NCBI GenBank assembly: GCA_902825215.1
Contig: LR782234.1
Location: forward strand, 6,093,001-6,157,000
DNA length: 64,000 nt
Direction of reading: 5' to 3'
Source: Pseudomonas fluorescens
GTDB lineage: Bacteria > Pseudomonadota > Gammaproteobacteria > Pseudomonadales > Pseudomonadaceae
Shown here: in pieces, positions 26,616 to 35,022 of the stretch
Layout: every line of letters begins with the position of its first letter
How positions within the stretch are numbered: position 1 is the first letter of the stretch
Position numbers and translations under genes: made by a program
The notes under the pieces: model-generated
Database searches by the model: none
Seen by the model: only the letters and a program-made list of their open reading frames with translations
What the model was told of the DNA's origin: nothing

Positions 26616-27761
26616 TTACGCCAGCAGGGCCGGAAGCTGTTTGTTCAGGGCGAGTTTTTCCATGACCGCCGCACCGGTCAGCGCATAACCGAGCAACTGA
26701 CCGTCGGTACTGCGGCACAGCGCCTTGATGTCGGCGCCCTGCCCCTCCACCGTCCAGACGCCTTCGCTGCCACGCGGCGGCGAGACCACCAGCGGGCACA
26801 CCGGGGTTTTCACGGTGATCGGCATCGGGCCGTAGCTGACCGCTGTCGGGTTTCCCGCCAGGGTCTGGGCCAATGCTCGCGCGCAACTCATGAGCGGCAT
26901 CACGTACAACAAATTGAGCCCGTCGACTTCGGCGCAATCGCCCAAGGCGTAGATATTGGCGTGGGAGGTTTTAAGCTGCCGATCAACCATGACGCCGCGA
27001 TTGACCTGGATTCCGGCTGCCGCTGCCAGATCGATGCGTGGACGCAGACCAATTGCCGAGACCACCACGTCACAGGCGATGACCTGACCGTCGGACAGGT
27101 GCGCTTCGAGGCCATCGGCAACTTTTTGCAGGCGGGTCAGCACCGGGCCGAGGTGAAATTTTGCCCCGAGACTTTCCAGCCCGGCCTGCACAGCGGCCGC
27201 AGCGGCTGGGTGCAACAGGGTCGGCATGACCTGCTCGCACGGCGCGACCAGTTGTACTTCGTAGCCGCCGAGGATCAAGTCGTTGGCGAACTCGCAACCG
27301 ATCAGCCCAGCGCCGAGCAACAGCACGCGGCGTTTGCCGGCTGCGGCGGCACGAAACCGTGCGTAGTCCTCGAGATCATTGATTGGAAAGACCAGATCGG
27401 CACCATCGCCATCGATCGGCACGCGCACGGTTTCCGCGCCCCAGGCGAGAATCAGGTCGCGGTAATACACCGCTTCTTCACCGATCCACAGGCGCTTGTG
27501 GCCGGCATCGATGCCGCTGATGCGCGTGTGGGTGCGCACCTCGGCCTTCAACTGCTCGGCCATGGCCCCCGGCTCGGCCATGCTCAGGCCGTCGGCGTCC
27601 TTGTTCTTGCCGAAACCGGTGGACAGCATCGGCTTGGAATACGAGCGGCCGTCATCGGCGGTGATCAGCAGCAGCGGGGTTTCGCTGTCGAGCTTGCGAA
27701 ACTCGCGGGCCAGGTTGTAGCCCGCCAGGCCAGTGCCGATGATGACGACAGGTGCGCTCAT
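26616..27761 (-). CDS. Rubredoxin--NAD(+) reductase
   Basis: This 381-aa FAD- and NAD(P)H-dependent enzyme passes electrons to rubredoxin, supporting alkane hydroxylase or oxidative-stress reactions. The N-terminal FAD dinucleotide fold shows VVIIGTGLAGYNLAREF. A second, NAD-binding fold shows VLLLGAGLIGCEFAND at about residue 150. ANIYALGDCAEVDG near 275 is the second FAD motif. The start MSAPVV at 27761 follows AAGGAGCAAGGC, a clear ribosome site. A longer upstream frame overlaps the rubredoxin gene. Known names for the family are alkT and rubB. It lies 20 bp after the rubredoxin gene. Confidence 0.93.
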   Translation of the reverse strand: MSAPVVIIGTGLAGYNLAREFRKLDSETPLLLITADDGRSYSKPMLSTGFGKNKDADGLSMAEPGAMAEQLKAEVRTHTRISGIDAGHKRLWIGEEAVYYRDLILAWGAETVRVPIDGDGADLVFPINDLEDYARFRAAAAGKRRVLLLGAGLIGCEFANDLILGGYEVQLVAPCEQVMPTLLHPAAAAAVQAGLESLGAKFHLGPVLTRLQKVADGLEAHLSDGQVIACDVVVSAIGLRPRIDLAAAAGIQVNRGVMVDRQLKTSHANIYALGDCAEVDGLNLLYVMPLMSCARALAQTLAGNPTAVSYGPMPITVKTPVCPLVVSPPRGSEGVWTVEGQGADIKALCRSTDGQLLGYALTGAAVMEKLALNKQLPALLA

Positions 27762-27781
27762 GCCTTGCTCCTTGATTTTGC

Positions 27782-27949
27782 TTAGTTGATTTCGATCATT
27801 TCGAAGTCCATCTTGCCGACGCCGCAGTCCGGGCACAGCCAGTCTGCCGGCACGTCTTCCCAGCGGGTGCCCGGCGCAATGCCGTCATCCGGCCAGCCGT
27901 CGGCTTCGTTGTAGATCAGGCCACAGACGATGCATTGCCACTTTTTCAT
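27782..27949 (-). CDS. Rubredoxin
   Basis: This 55-aa iron protein starts MKKWQCIVCGLIYNEADGWP. The four iron-ligating cysteines are in two knuckles, CIVCG and CPDCG, and the intervening PGTRWEDVPADWLCPDC is typical. It carries electrons from the reductase encoded immediately downstream. P. aeruginosa has two tandem rubredoxin genes here (rubA1, rubA2); this window has only one. It is divergent from ubiC, with about 200 bp between them for promoters. Confidence 0.95.
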   Translation of the reverse strand: MKKWQCIVCGLIYNEADGWPDDGIAPGTRWEDVPADWLCPDCGVGKMDFEMIEIN

Positions 27950-28149
27950 TCGGATACTTCCTCAAGGTTCAGGCGATTGCTGGCGCGGACAGTCGATGGG
28001 TGTAGCGCTGCCATCCGGCTCAGGGCGTTTTGTACTGAGGGTGCCCGGCAGATGCAAGCCTGTTCGGCGCAACGGCCACCCGGATCGATCAATCTCGCCG
28101 CCCGCCATGGTAAGCTCGCCGCCTCATTTGCGGCCAATAATGACTCATT

Positions 28150-28710
28150 GTGCAACATTCAAATGCCTGCCCCGCCCCGCTCTGGCTGACCCAAAGCCGA
28201 CTGACACCCCGCCCCGATGCGTTGACCCTGGACTGGTTGTTCGACGAAGGTTCGCTGACGCGCCGCCTGACGCGGCTGTCCTGCGATGGCTTCAGCGTGA
28301 CGCCGTTGTTCGAAGGCTGGGCCACCCTGCGCAGCGACGAATGCGCGGCGCTGGAGCTGGCCGAAGGCAACGAAGGCTGGGTGCGTGAGGTGTATCTGCG
28401 CGGCCACGGCGAGGCTTGGGTGTTCGCCCGCAGCGTCGCTTCGCGGGCGGCGTTGCAGGGTGACGGCTTGCACATGGACGAACTCGGCAGCCGCTCGCTG
28501 GGCGAACTGCTGTTTTGCGATCAGGCGTTTCAGCGCCGCGCTCTCGAGGTTTGCCACTACCCTGAAGACTGGCTGCCGGCAGAAGCCAAAGCGCCCGCGC
28601 TGTGGGCCCGCCGCTCGCGTTTCGACCGCGGCGAGCTGAGCGTGCTGGTCGCGGAAATCTTCCTGCCGAGCCTGTGGAGCGCCGCCCGCGCCCATCCGGA
28701 GAACTGCTGA
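28150..28710 (+). CDS. ubiC: Chorismate--pyruvate lyase (chorismate lyase)
   Basis: This 186-aa enzyme converts chorismate to 4-hydroxybenzoate and pyruvate, the first committed step of ubiquinone synthesis. LDWLFDEGSLTRRLTRLS near residue 28 and WVREVYLRGHGEAWVFARS are signature stretches. The best start is GTG 28150; the ATG eleven bases later is out of frame. The stop overlaps the ubiA start (TGATG), so the two genes form an operon. Soluble cytoplasmic protein. Confidence 0.94.
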   Translation: MQHSNACPAPLWLTQSRLTPRPDALTLDWLFDEGSLTRRLTRLSCDGFSVTPLFEGWATLRSDECAALELAEGNEGWVREVYLRGHGEAWVFARSVASRAALQGDGLHMDELGSRSLGELLFCDQAFQRRALEVCHYPEDWLPAEAKAPALWARRSRFDRGELSVLVAEIFLPSLWSAARAHPENC

Positions 28711-29600
28711 TGTATCAGAGCCTGCTCAAGTCCCTGAACCGCTTGAACCCGCGCGCCTGGGATTTCGTTCAGTTGACGCGGATGGACAAGCCGATCGGCA
28801 TCTATCTGCTGTTGTGGCCGACATTGTGGGCGCTGTGGATTGCCGGCAAGGGCTCGCCGTCATTGGCCAACGTGGTGATTTTTGTTCTTGGCGTAGTGCT
28901 GACTCGCGCCGGTGGTTGCGTGATCAACGATTGGGCCGATCGCAAGGTCGACGGCCACGTCAAACGCACTGCACAGCGCCCGCTGGCCAGCGGCAAGATC
29001 AGTTCGAAGGAAGCGCTGGTGTTCTTCGCCGTGCTGATGGGCATCAGTTTTCTGCTGGTGCTGTGCACCAACGCGCCGACCATCTGGCTGTCGCTGGGCG
29101 GTCTGGCGCTGGCCTGCACCTATCCGTTCATGAAGCGCTACACCTATTACCCGCAAGTGGTGCTGGGCGCGGCGTTTTCGTGGGGCATGCCGATGGCATT
29201 CACCGCCGAGACCGGCGAGTTGCCCGCAGCGGCATGGCTGCTATGGATCGCCAACCTGCTGTGGACGGTGGGGTATGACACTTACTACGCAATGACCGAC
29301 CGCGATGACGACCTGAAAATTGGCGTGAAATCCACGGCGATCCTGTTTGGCGAGGCGGATCGGGTGTTCATCCTCAGCTTGCAGGCATTGTCGTTGGGTT
29401 GCCTGCTGCTGGCGGGGTCGAAGTTCGAGCTGGGGATCTGGTTCCAGCTCGGTTTGCTGGTGGCCGCTGGCTGTTATGCGTGGGAATTCTGGTACACCCG
29501 CGATCGCGACCGGATGCGTTGCTTCAAGGCGTTCTTGCACAACCATTGGGCCGGGTTGGCGATATTTGTCGGGATTGTCGTGGATTACGCATTGCGCTAA
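28710..29600 (+). CDS. ubiA: 4-hydroxybenzoate polyprenyltransferase
   Basis: This 296-aa integral membrane enzyme attaches the polyprenyl chain to 4-hydroxybenzoate in ubiquinone synthesis. Both Mg-diphosphate motifs are present: NDWADRKVD (NDxxDxxxD) at about 72-80 and DTYYAMTDRDDD at about 192. Eight or nine hydrophobic helices are visible. The start at 28710 shares one base with the ubiC stop and begins MYQSLLKSLNRLNPRAWDF, typical of the family. A REPIN follows the stop. Confidence 0.96.
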   Translation: MYQSLLKSLNRLNPRAWDFVQLTRMDKPIGIYLLLWPTLWALWIAGKGSPSLANVVIFVLGVVLTRAGGCVINDWADRKVDGHVKRTAQRPLASGKISSKEALVFFAVLMGISFLLVLCTNAPTIWLSLGGLALACTYPFMKRYTYYPQVVLGAAFSWGMPMAFTAETGELPAAAWLLWIANLLWTVGYDTYYAMTDRDDDLKIGVKSTAILFGEADRVFILSLQALSLGCLLLAGSKFELGIWFQLGLLVAAGCYAWEFWYTRDRDRMRCFKAFLHNHWAGLAIFVGIVVDYALR

Positions 29601-29612
29601 ACGCAAATCAGT

Positions 29613-29702
29613 TTAGGAGAGAGCCTGCTCGCGATAGCGGTATGTCAGTTAACGAAAATGCTGGCTGACACACCGCTATAGCGAGCAGGCTCACTCCTAC
29701 AG
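29613..29702. repeat. REPIN: two inverted REP elements
   Basis: Two facing REP sequences share the core GAGCCTGCTCGCGATAGCGG and its near-inverse, separated by about 30 bp. The pair can fold into one long hairpin at the 3' end of the ubiA transcript. The same family recurs near 33851, 42031, 47899, 53546, 55428 and 63403. Confidence 0.9.
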
Positions 29703-29712
29703 TGGACCGCGT

Positions 29713-30096
29713 TTATTTGGCTTTGGCGACTTTCCAGGCGCCGTCCATCTTGCCGTCGCCGGTCATGTCGCCGGCCTTCTTGTCCATCACGAAGGTGTAC
29801 AGCGGCATGCCTTGGTAAGCCCACTGCATCGAACCGTCGTCACGCTTGACCACCGTCCAGTCGCCCATCGACTTGTCACCTGCCTGCGCCATCAATGGCG
29901 GCCAGTTCGCTGCGCATTTGTCATTGCACGCTGACTTGCCGGCGGAGTCCTTGGCGAAGGTGTACAGGGTCATGCCTTTGTGGTCGGTGAACATGCCGTC
30001 CTTCTCCATCGCCGGATCGGCGGCCATGGCCAGGCCAGGCAACGCCAGGGCCGCGGCCATCAGCAGGGCTTTGAAAGAAGCAGTCATCTGAGTCAT
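29713..30096 (-). CDS. Secreted protein with two lipoprotein-repeat (PF03640-type) units
   Basis: This 127-aa protein has a cleavable Sec signal peptide (AAALALPGLAMA, cut before ADPAM). The mature part contains two related units: GMTLYTFAKDSAGKSAC with CAANWPPL, and GMPLYTFVMDKKAG. This matches the COG4315 'secreted repeat' family of periplasmic proteins, whose function is unknown. The ATG at 30087 is an equally good start. It is divergent from phoB, and 150 bp separate them. Confidence 0.85.
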   Translation of the reverse strand: MTQMTASFKALLMAAALALPGLAMAADPAMEKDGMFTDHKGMTLYTFAKDSAGKSACNDKCAANWPPLMAQAGDKSMGDWTVVKRDDGSMQWAYQGMPLYTFVMDKKAGDMTGDGKMDGAWKVAKAK

Positions 30097-30176
30097 GGAA
30101 ACCTTCTTTTGTGGTTGTCAGGATTCGGACTTAGAGCTTAGTCCAGGATGGTCAAACTTGTTGGCGGGCAGAAATA

Positions 30177-30210
30177 CTGTCACACGACTGCAATAATTCC
30201 GTTATCTAAT
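30177..30210 (+). promoter_or_regulatory. Pho box and -10 element upstream of phoB
   Basis: CTGTCAC-ACGA-CTGCAAT (30177-30194) matches 11 of 14 positions of the CTGTCAT-N4-CTGTCAT PhoB box. TCTAAT (30205-30210) lies 10 nt after it, the expected place for a -10 hexamer. This predicts autoactivation of phoBR under phosphate limitation. Confidence 0.75.
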
Positions 30211-30247
30211 GCGGCGCAAGACAGTTAAATGACAAGAGGATTAAGGC

Positions 30248-30937
30248 ATGGTTGGCAGGAGCATTCTGATCGTCGACGACGAAGCGCCCATTCGCGAAAT
30301 GATCGCCGTGGCGTTGGAAATGGCCGGCTATGACTGCCTCGAGGCAGAGAACTCGCAGCAGGCCCACGCCATCATCGTCGACCGCAAACCGGACCTGATC
30401 CTGCTCGACTGGATGCTGCCGGGCACGTCCGGCATCGAACTGGCCCGACGCCTCAAGCGTGACGAGCTGACCGGGGACATCCCGATCATCATGCTCACCG
30501 CCAAGGGCGAAGAGGACAACAAGATCCAGGGCCTGGAAGTCGGCGCTGACGACTACATCACCAAACCGTTTTCCCCGCGCGAACTGGTCGCCCGGCTCAA
30601 GGCTGTGCTGCGCCGCGCCGGCCCGACCGACGGCGAAGCGCCGATCGAGGTGGGTGGCCTGCTGCTCGACCCGATCAGCCACCGCGTGACCATCGACGGC
30701 AAACCGGCCGAGATGGGCCCGACCGAATATCGTCTGCTGCAATTCTTCATGACCCACCAGGAACGCGCCTACACCCGCGGCCAGTTGCTGGATCAGGTCT
30801 GGGGCGGCAACGTCTATGTTGAAGAACGTACCGTCGACGTGCACATCCGCCGTCTGCGCAAGGCCCTCGGCGATGCCTACGAAAATCTGGTACAAACCGT
30901 GCGCGGCACGGGCTATCGGTTCTCTACGAAGGCATAA
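30248..30937 (+). CDS. phoB: PhoB phosphate-regulon response regulator
   Basis: This 229-aa OmpR-type regulator activates phosphate-starvation genes. The receiver domain has the acidic pocket (DDE at 10-12), phosphoacceptor Asp54 in LLDWMLPG, Thr84 and Lys107. The C-terminal winged helix (about 130-228) ends with VDVHIRRLRKAL and VRGTGYRFS. It is followed by phoR, with a palindromic repeat in the gap. The Pho box upstream indicates positive feedback. Confidence 0.98.
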   Translation: MVGRSILIVDDEAPIREMIAVALEMAGYDCLEAENSQQAHAIIVDRKPDLILLDWMLPGTSGIELARRLKRDELTGDIPIIMLTAKGEEDNKIQGLEVGADDYITKPFSPRELVARLKAVLRRAGPTDGEAPIEVGGLLLDPISHRVTIDGKPAEMGPTEYRLLQFFMTHQERAYTRGQLLDQVWGGNVYVEERTVDVHIRRLRKALGDAYENLVQTVRGTGYRFSTKA

Positions 30938-30940
30938 AGA

Positions 30941-31027
30941 ACAGCTGCAAGCTTTCAGCTACAAGCGGCAAGACACAGCGCGCCGCTTCAACTTGTAGCT
31001 TGCAGCTTGACACTTGAAGCTGCGGCT
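30941..31027. repeat. Palindromic repeat of the 'AGCTGCAAGCT' family between phoB and phoR
   Basis: AGCTGCAAGCTTTCAGCTAC faces CTTGTAGCTTGCAGCTTG across about 30 bp, giving a folded hairpin. The sequence is unrelated to the GCGAGCAGGCTCGC repeats. The same family recurs at 36941 and 37881, inside the same phosphate system. Confidence 0.85.
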
Positions 31028-31039
31028 AAGGACGCCTCT

Positions 31040-32362
31040 GTGAATCAAAACTGGCATGGCACGCTGATTCGCCACATGCTGCTGCTGGTCACCGCGTGCC
31101 TGGTGATCGGGCTGATCAGCGGTTATTACGGCTGGAGCCTCGCGGTGGGCCTGGGCCTGTATCTGGCCTGGACGCTCAAGCAATTGCTGCGGCTGCACGA
31201 ATGGCTGCGCCAGCACCAGCCCGACGAAGCACCGCCCGATGGCTATGGCCTGTGGGGCGAAGTGTTCGACAGCATCTACCACCTGCAACGCCGCGACCAA
31301 CGCGTGCGCGGCCGTCTGCAAGCGGTGATCGATCGGGTGCAGGAATCCACCGCGGCGCTAAAAGACGCGGTGATCATGCTCGACAGCGACGGCAACCTGG
31401 AATGGTGGAACCGCGCCGCCGAGACCCTGCTCGGCCTCAAGACCCCACAAGACAGCGGCCAACCGGTGACCAACCTGGTGCGGCATCCGCGCTTCAAGGA
31501 ATATTTCGAGCAGGACAACTTCGCCGAGCCGCTGGAAATCCCATCGCCGACCAATGATCGCGTGCGCATTCAGCTGTACCTGACCCGTTATGGCAACAAT
31601 GAGCACCTGATGCTGGTGCGCGACGTCACGCGTATTCATCAACTGGAGCAGATGCGCAAAGACTTCATCGCCAACGTCTCCCACGAACTGCGCACACCGC
31701 TGACGGTGATCTGCGGCTATCTGGAAACCCTGCTCGATAACGTCGAGGAAGTGAACCCGCGCTGGAGCCGAGCCCTGCAGCAGATGCAACAACAGGGCGG
31801 GCGCATGCAGACGCTCCTCAACGACTTGCTGCTGCTGGCCAAGCTCGAAGCCACCGATTACCCGTCGGACAACCAGCCGGTGCAGATCGATACGTTGTTG
31901 CAGTCGATCACCAGCGACGCCCAGCAATTGTCGGGCTCGAAGAATCAGCACATCACCCTCGAAGCCAATGCCGGCGTGCTGCTCAAGGGCAGCGAAGCGG
32001 AGTTGCGCAGTGCGTTTTCCAATCTGGTGTTCAACGCGGTCAAGTACACCCCGGCCGAGGGCAACATTCGGATTCGCTGGTGGGGCGACGATCAGGGCGC
32101 GCACCTGAGCGTGCAGGATTCGGGTATCGGTATCGACAGCAAACACCTGCCGCGCCTGACCGAACGTTTCTACCGCGTCGACTCCAGCCGCAACTCCAAC
32201 ACCGGCGGCACCGGCCTCGGCCTGGCCATCGTCAAACACGTGCTGTTGCGCCACCGCGCGCGCATGGAGATCAGCAGCGTGCCCGGCCACGGCAGCACGT
32301 TCACTTGCCATTTCGCCCCGGCCCAGGTGGCCAGCACACGGGCCATCAGCGCCGCCGAGTGA
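31040..32362 (+). CDS. phoR: PhoR phosphate-regulon sensor kinase
   Basis: This 440-aa membrane histidine kinase phosphorylates PhoB when phosphate is low. Two N-terminal hydrophobic helices (about 12-45) are followed by a PAS domain (about 95-200). The phosphoacceptor His is in NVSHELRTPLTVICGYLE (His215), and the ATP-binding domain has NLVFNAVKYTP, DSGIGI and GTGLGLAIVK. The start is GTG 31040, preceded by AAGGA seven bases upstream. An upstream in-frame TTG lies inside the palindromic repeat and would add 11 unlikely residues. Confidence 0.96.
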   Translation: MNQNWHGTLIRHMLLLVTACLVIGLISGYYGWSLAVGLGLYLAWTLKQLLRLHEWLRQHQPDEAPPDGYGLWGEVFDSIYHLQRRDQRVRGRLQAVIDRVQESTAALKDAVIMLDSDGNLEWWNRAAETLLGLKTPQDSGQPVTNLVRHPRFKEYFEQDNFAEPLEIPSPTNDRVRIQLYLTRYGNNEHLMLVRDVTRIHQLEQMRKDFIANVSHELRTPLTVICGYLETLLDNVEEVNPRWSRALQQMQQQGGRMQTLLNDLLLLAKLEATDYPSDNQPVQIDTLLQSITSDAQQLSGSKNQHITLEANAGVLLKGSEAELRSAFSNLVFNAVKYTPAEGNIRIRWWGDDQGAHLSVQDSGIGIDSKHLPRLTERFYRVDSSRNSNTGGTGLGLAIVKHVLLRHRARMEISSVPGHGSTFTCHFAPAQVASTRAISAAE

Positions 32363-32485
32363 CGCCGCCCGGCACACGCCACTAGGCAATTGCCCAGTCA
32401 GCCGCTACATTGGCTGACTTGTGCCTGCATTTCAGGCGCTGCTTTCCCTTACTTTCGAATCACACGGAACCTGCAAAACTCCATC

Positions 32486-33826
32486 ATGGACCCTTCCCCT
32501 GGCTTGTCCCTCGCTACCATTTTCGCCGACTTCGGCATGATTCTTTTTGCTCTGATCCTGGTACTGCTCAACGGCTTTTTCGTTGCGGCGGAGTTCGCCA
32601 TGGTCAAGCTGCGCTCGACCCGGGTCGAAGCCATCGCGGAGCAGCATGGCTGGCGCGGACATATCCTGCGCACCGTGCACAGTCAGCTCGATGCCTACCT
32701 CTCGGCGTGCCAGTTGGGTATTACCCTCGCCTCCCTCGGCCTGGGCTGGGTCGGTGAACCGGCGTTCGCGCACATTCTCGAACCGCTGTTGAGCGCGGTC
32801 GGCGTCGACTCGCCGGAGATCATCAAAGGCGTGTCGTTCTTCACCGCGTTTTTCATCATTTCCTATCTGCACATCGTGGTCGGCGAACTCGCCCCGAAGT
32901 CGTGGGCGATCCGCAAACCCGAGCTGCTGTCGCTGTGGACGGCGGTGCCGCTGTACCTGTTCTACTGGGCGATGTACCCGGCGATCTACCTGCTCAACGC
33001 CAGCGCCAACGCAATTCTGCGTATCGCAGGGCAAGGTGAGCCCGGCCCGCACCATGAACACCATTACAGCCGCGAAGAACTGAAACTGATCCTGCACTCC
33101 AGCCGTGGTCAGGATCCGAGCGACCAGGGTATGCGCGTGCTGGCCTCGGCGGTGGAAATGGGCGAGCTGGAAGTGGTCGACTGGGCCAACTCCCGCGAAG
33201 ACCTGATCACGCTCGAATTCAACGCACCGCTGAAGGAAATCCTGGCGATGTTCCGTCGCCACAAGTTCAGCCGTTATCCGGTGTACGACAGCGAGCGCCA
33301 GGAGTTCGTCGGCCTGCTGCACATCAAGGATCTGCTGCTGGAGCTGGCGGCGCTGGACCATATTCCCGAGTCGTTCAACCTCGCCGAACTGACCCGTCCG
33401 CTGGAGCGCGTGTCGCGGCACATGCCGCTGTCGCAACTGTTGGAGCAGTTCCGCAAGGGCGGCTCGCACTTCGCCGTGGTCGAGGAAGCGGATGGCAATA
33501 TCATCGGCTACCTGACCATGGAAGACGTGCTGGAAGTGCTGGTCGGCGACATTCAGGACGAACACCGCAAGGCGGAGCGCGGCATTCTGGCCTATCAGCC
33601 GGGCAAGCTGCTGGTTCGTGGCGATACGCCGTTGTTCAAGGTCGAACGCCTGCTGGGCATCGATCTGGACCACATCGAAGCGGAAACTCTCGCCGGGCTG
33701 GTCTATGAAACCCTCAAACGCGTGCCGGAAGAGGAAGAAGTACTGGAAGTCGAAGGCCTGCGGATCATCATCAAGAAGATGAAAGGGCCGAAGATTGTGC
33801 TGGCCAAGGTGTTGATGCTCGATTGA
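32486..33826 (+). CDS. CNNM/CorC-type membrane protein with CBS domains (hemolysin family)
   Basis: This 446-aa protein has a DUF21/CNNM transmembrane domain (about 1-190, with LLNGFFVAAEFAMVKLR and LGITLASLGLGWVGEP), two CBS domains (about 205-330, including FSRYPVYDSERQEFVGLLHI), and a C-terminal CorC/HlyC transporter-associated domain (about 350-440). Homologues are linked to magnesium or cobalt efflux, although older annotation says hemolysin. The start MDPSPGLSL at 32486 is chosen because an upstream extension has no similarity. It follows phoR, as in other pseudomonads. Confidence 0.9.
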   Translation: MDPSPGLSLATIFADFGMILFALILVLLNGFFVAAEFAMVKLRSTRVEAIAEQHGWRGHILRTVHSQLDAYLSACQLGITLASLGLGWVGEPAFAHILEPLLSAVGVDSPEIIKGVSFFTAFFIISYLHIVVGELAPKSWAIRKPELLSLWTAVPLYLFYWAMYPAIYLLNASANAILRIAGQGEPGPHHEHHYSREELKLILHSSRGQDPSDQGMRVLASAVEMGELEVVDWANSREDLITLEFNAPLKEILAMFRRHKFSRYPVYDSERQEFVGLLHIKDLLLELAALDHIPESFNLAELTRPLERVSRHMPLSQLLEQFRKGGSHFAVVEEADGNIIGYLTMEDVLEVLVGDIQDEHRKAERGILAYQPGKLLVRGDTPLFKVERLLGIDLDHIEAETLAGLVYETLKRVPEEEEVLEVEGLRIIIKKMKGPKIVLAKVLMLD

Positions 33827-33850
33827 TGGGCTGATCCGCGACCGCGTCGC

Positions 33851-33878
33851 CGCTTTCGCGAGCAGGCTCGCTCCCACC
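33851..33878. repeat. Single REP element
   Basis: One half-unit, TTTCGCGAGCAGGCTCGCTC followed by CCACC, between two convergent genes. It is the same family as the REPIN at 29613. The palindromic core GCGAGC-AG-GCTCGC can form a small hairpin. Confidence 0.85.
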
Positions 33879-33898
33879 CTGGAATGCATTTGCCAATG

Positions 33899-34795
33899 TT
33901 ACTGCTTGCCCAACGCAAAGTTGGGCAACGCCCCCAGTGGCTGGTTGAACTGATACGGAATCGACACCAGCCCTTCCCCGGTATTGCGCTGCACCACGAA
34001 GTGCAGGTGCGGGCCGCTGCTGTTGCCGGTGTTGCCCGACAGCGCCAGCGGACTGCCGACCTTGACCCGCTGCCCCTCACGCACACTCACCGAGCCCTGT
34101 TTGAGATGCAGGTACACGCCCATCGTGCCGTCATCGTGCAGCACACGCACGAAATTGCCCGACGCATCGGTGCCGCGCCCGCTCTGTGAGTTTTCTGTCT
34201 TCACGACAACGCCGGCCCGCGCGGCGATGATTGGCGTGCCCACCGGCATGGCGATATCCATCGCGTAACGATTCTTAGGCCCGTAGTGGCTGTACTGGCC
34301 GTTGGCGCCCTGGCTCAGGCGGAACGGCCCGCCACGCCATGGCAGTGGATAGCGATAGCTCTGCGCCGCACCAGCGGGGTCGCCCAGCGAATAATGGAAT
34401 TGCGGCGAATACACCAGTGGCTTGCCCGCGGAAATCGCCGTCAGCAGCGCCAGCCGCGTGTTGCTGCGCGCCGGCAGCACCCGGCGAATGGTCTGCGCCG
34501 GCGCGCCGCGCACATTGCTCAGGCCGGTAAACGCCAAGGCAATCTCGACCGGCGCATACAGATCGTTGCGTACGAACACCACGTCGGTGCCCTTCTGTTT
34601 TTTGATATCGAGGTAGACCTGGCGCTCCAGGCGCTCGACCATGCGGTCCTGAAACACGAACACCTGCGCGCCTTTGCTCGGCCGGTCGCTATAGGAGACC
34701 ACGCCGTTGGCGTCGGTGGATTTGTAGATGGTCATGGCCACTGCCGAGGTGCAGGCGAGGAAAAGACCACAGAGAAACAGCAGGCGCGCGAGCAT
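33899..34795 (-). CDS. M23-family peptidase with DUF4124-like N-terminus
   Basis: This protein of about 298 aa starts with a signal peptide (LARLLFLCGLFLACTSAVA). A short DUF4124-like domain follows (MTIYKSTDANGVVSYSDRPS, 20 residues). The C-terminal half is an LytM/M23 domain: RYAMDIAMPVGTPIIAARAG, VYLHLKQGSV and GPHLHF. The first zinc His of HxxxD is replaced by Arg (RYAMD), while the HLH motif is intact. Some Pseudomonas relatives share this variant. A periplasmic role in cell-wall turnover is likely, though whether it is an active endopeptidase is unclear. It converges with the CorC-like gene. Confidence 0.85.
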   Translation of the reverse strand: MLARLLFLCGLFLACTSAVAMTIYKSTDANGVVSYSDRPSKGAQVFVFQDRMVERLERQVYLDIKKQKGTDVVFVRNDLYAPVEIALAFTGLSNVRGAPAQTIRRVLPARSNTRLALLTAISAGKPLVYSPQFHYSLGDPAGAAQSYRYPLPWRGGPFRLSQGANGQYSHYGPKNRYAMDIAMPVGTPIIAARAGVVVKTENSQSGRGTDASGNFVRVLHDDGTMGVYLHLKQGSVSVREGQRVKVGSPLALSGNTGNSSGPHLHFVVQRNTGEGLVSIPYQFNQPLGALPNFALGKQ

Positions 34796-34892
34796 GGGCA
34801 AGAATCTGTCGAAAGGAGGCCTGGAAATGAGCCTAGCAGGTGAAGCAGACCAGGCTAGTCGACAGATGTTGCAAATAAGCAGTGCAGGAGCT

Positions 34893-35004
34893 GATCGTTC
34901 CCACGCTCTGCGTGGGAATGCCTCAATCGGACGCTCCGCGTCCTCTGCGTAAGGGGACGCAAAGCGTCCCGGGCTGCATTCCCACGCAGAGCGTGGGAAC
35001 GATC
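34893..35004. repeat. Composite palindromic repeat, 'TTCCCACGCTCTGCGTGGGAA' family
   Basis: Arms of 29 bp (start GATCGTTCCCACGCTCTGCG; end inverse) flank a centre with two smaller hairpins, GGACGCTCCGCGTCC and GGGACGCAAAGCGTCCC. The whole 112 bp is nearly symmetrical. It sits between two minus-strand genes and is distinct from both other repeat families here. Confidence 0.85.
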
Positions 35005-35022
35005 ACCGTCAGGCGACGAAGA

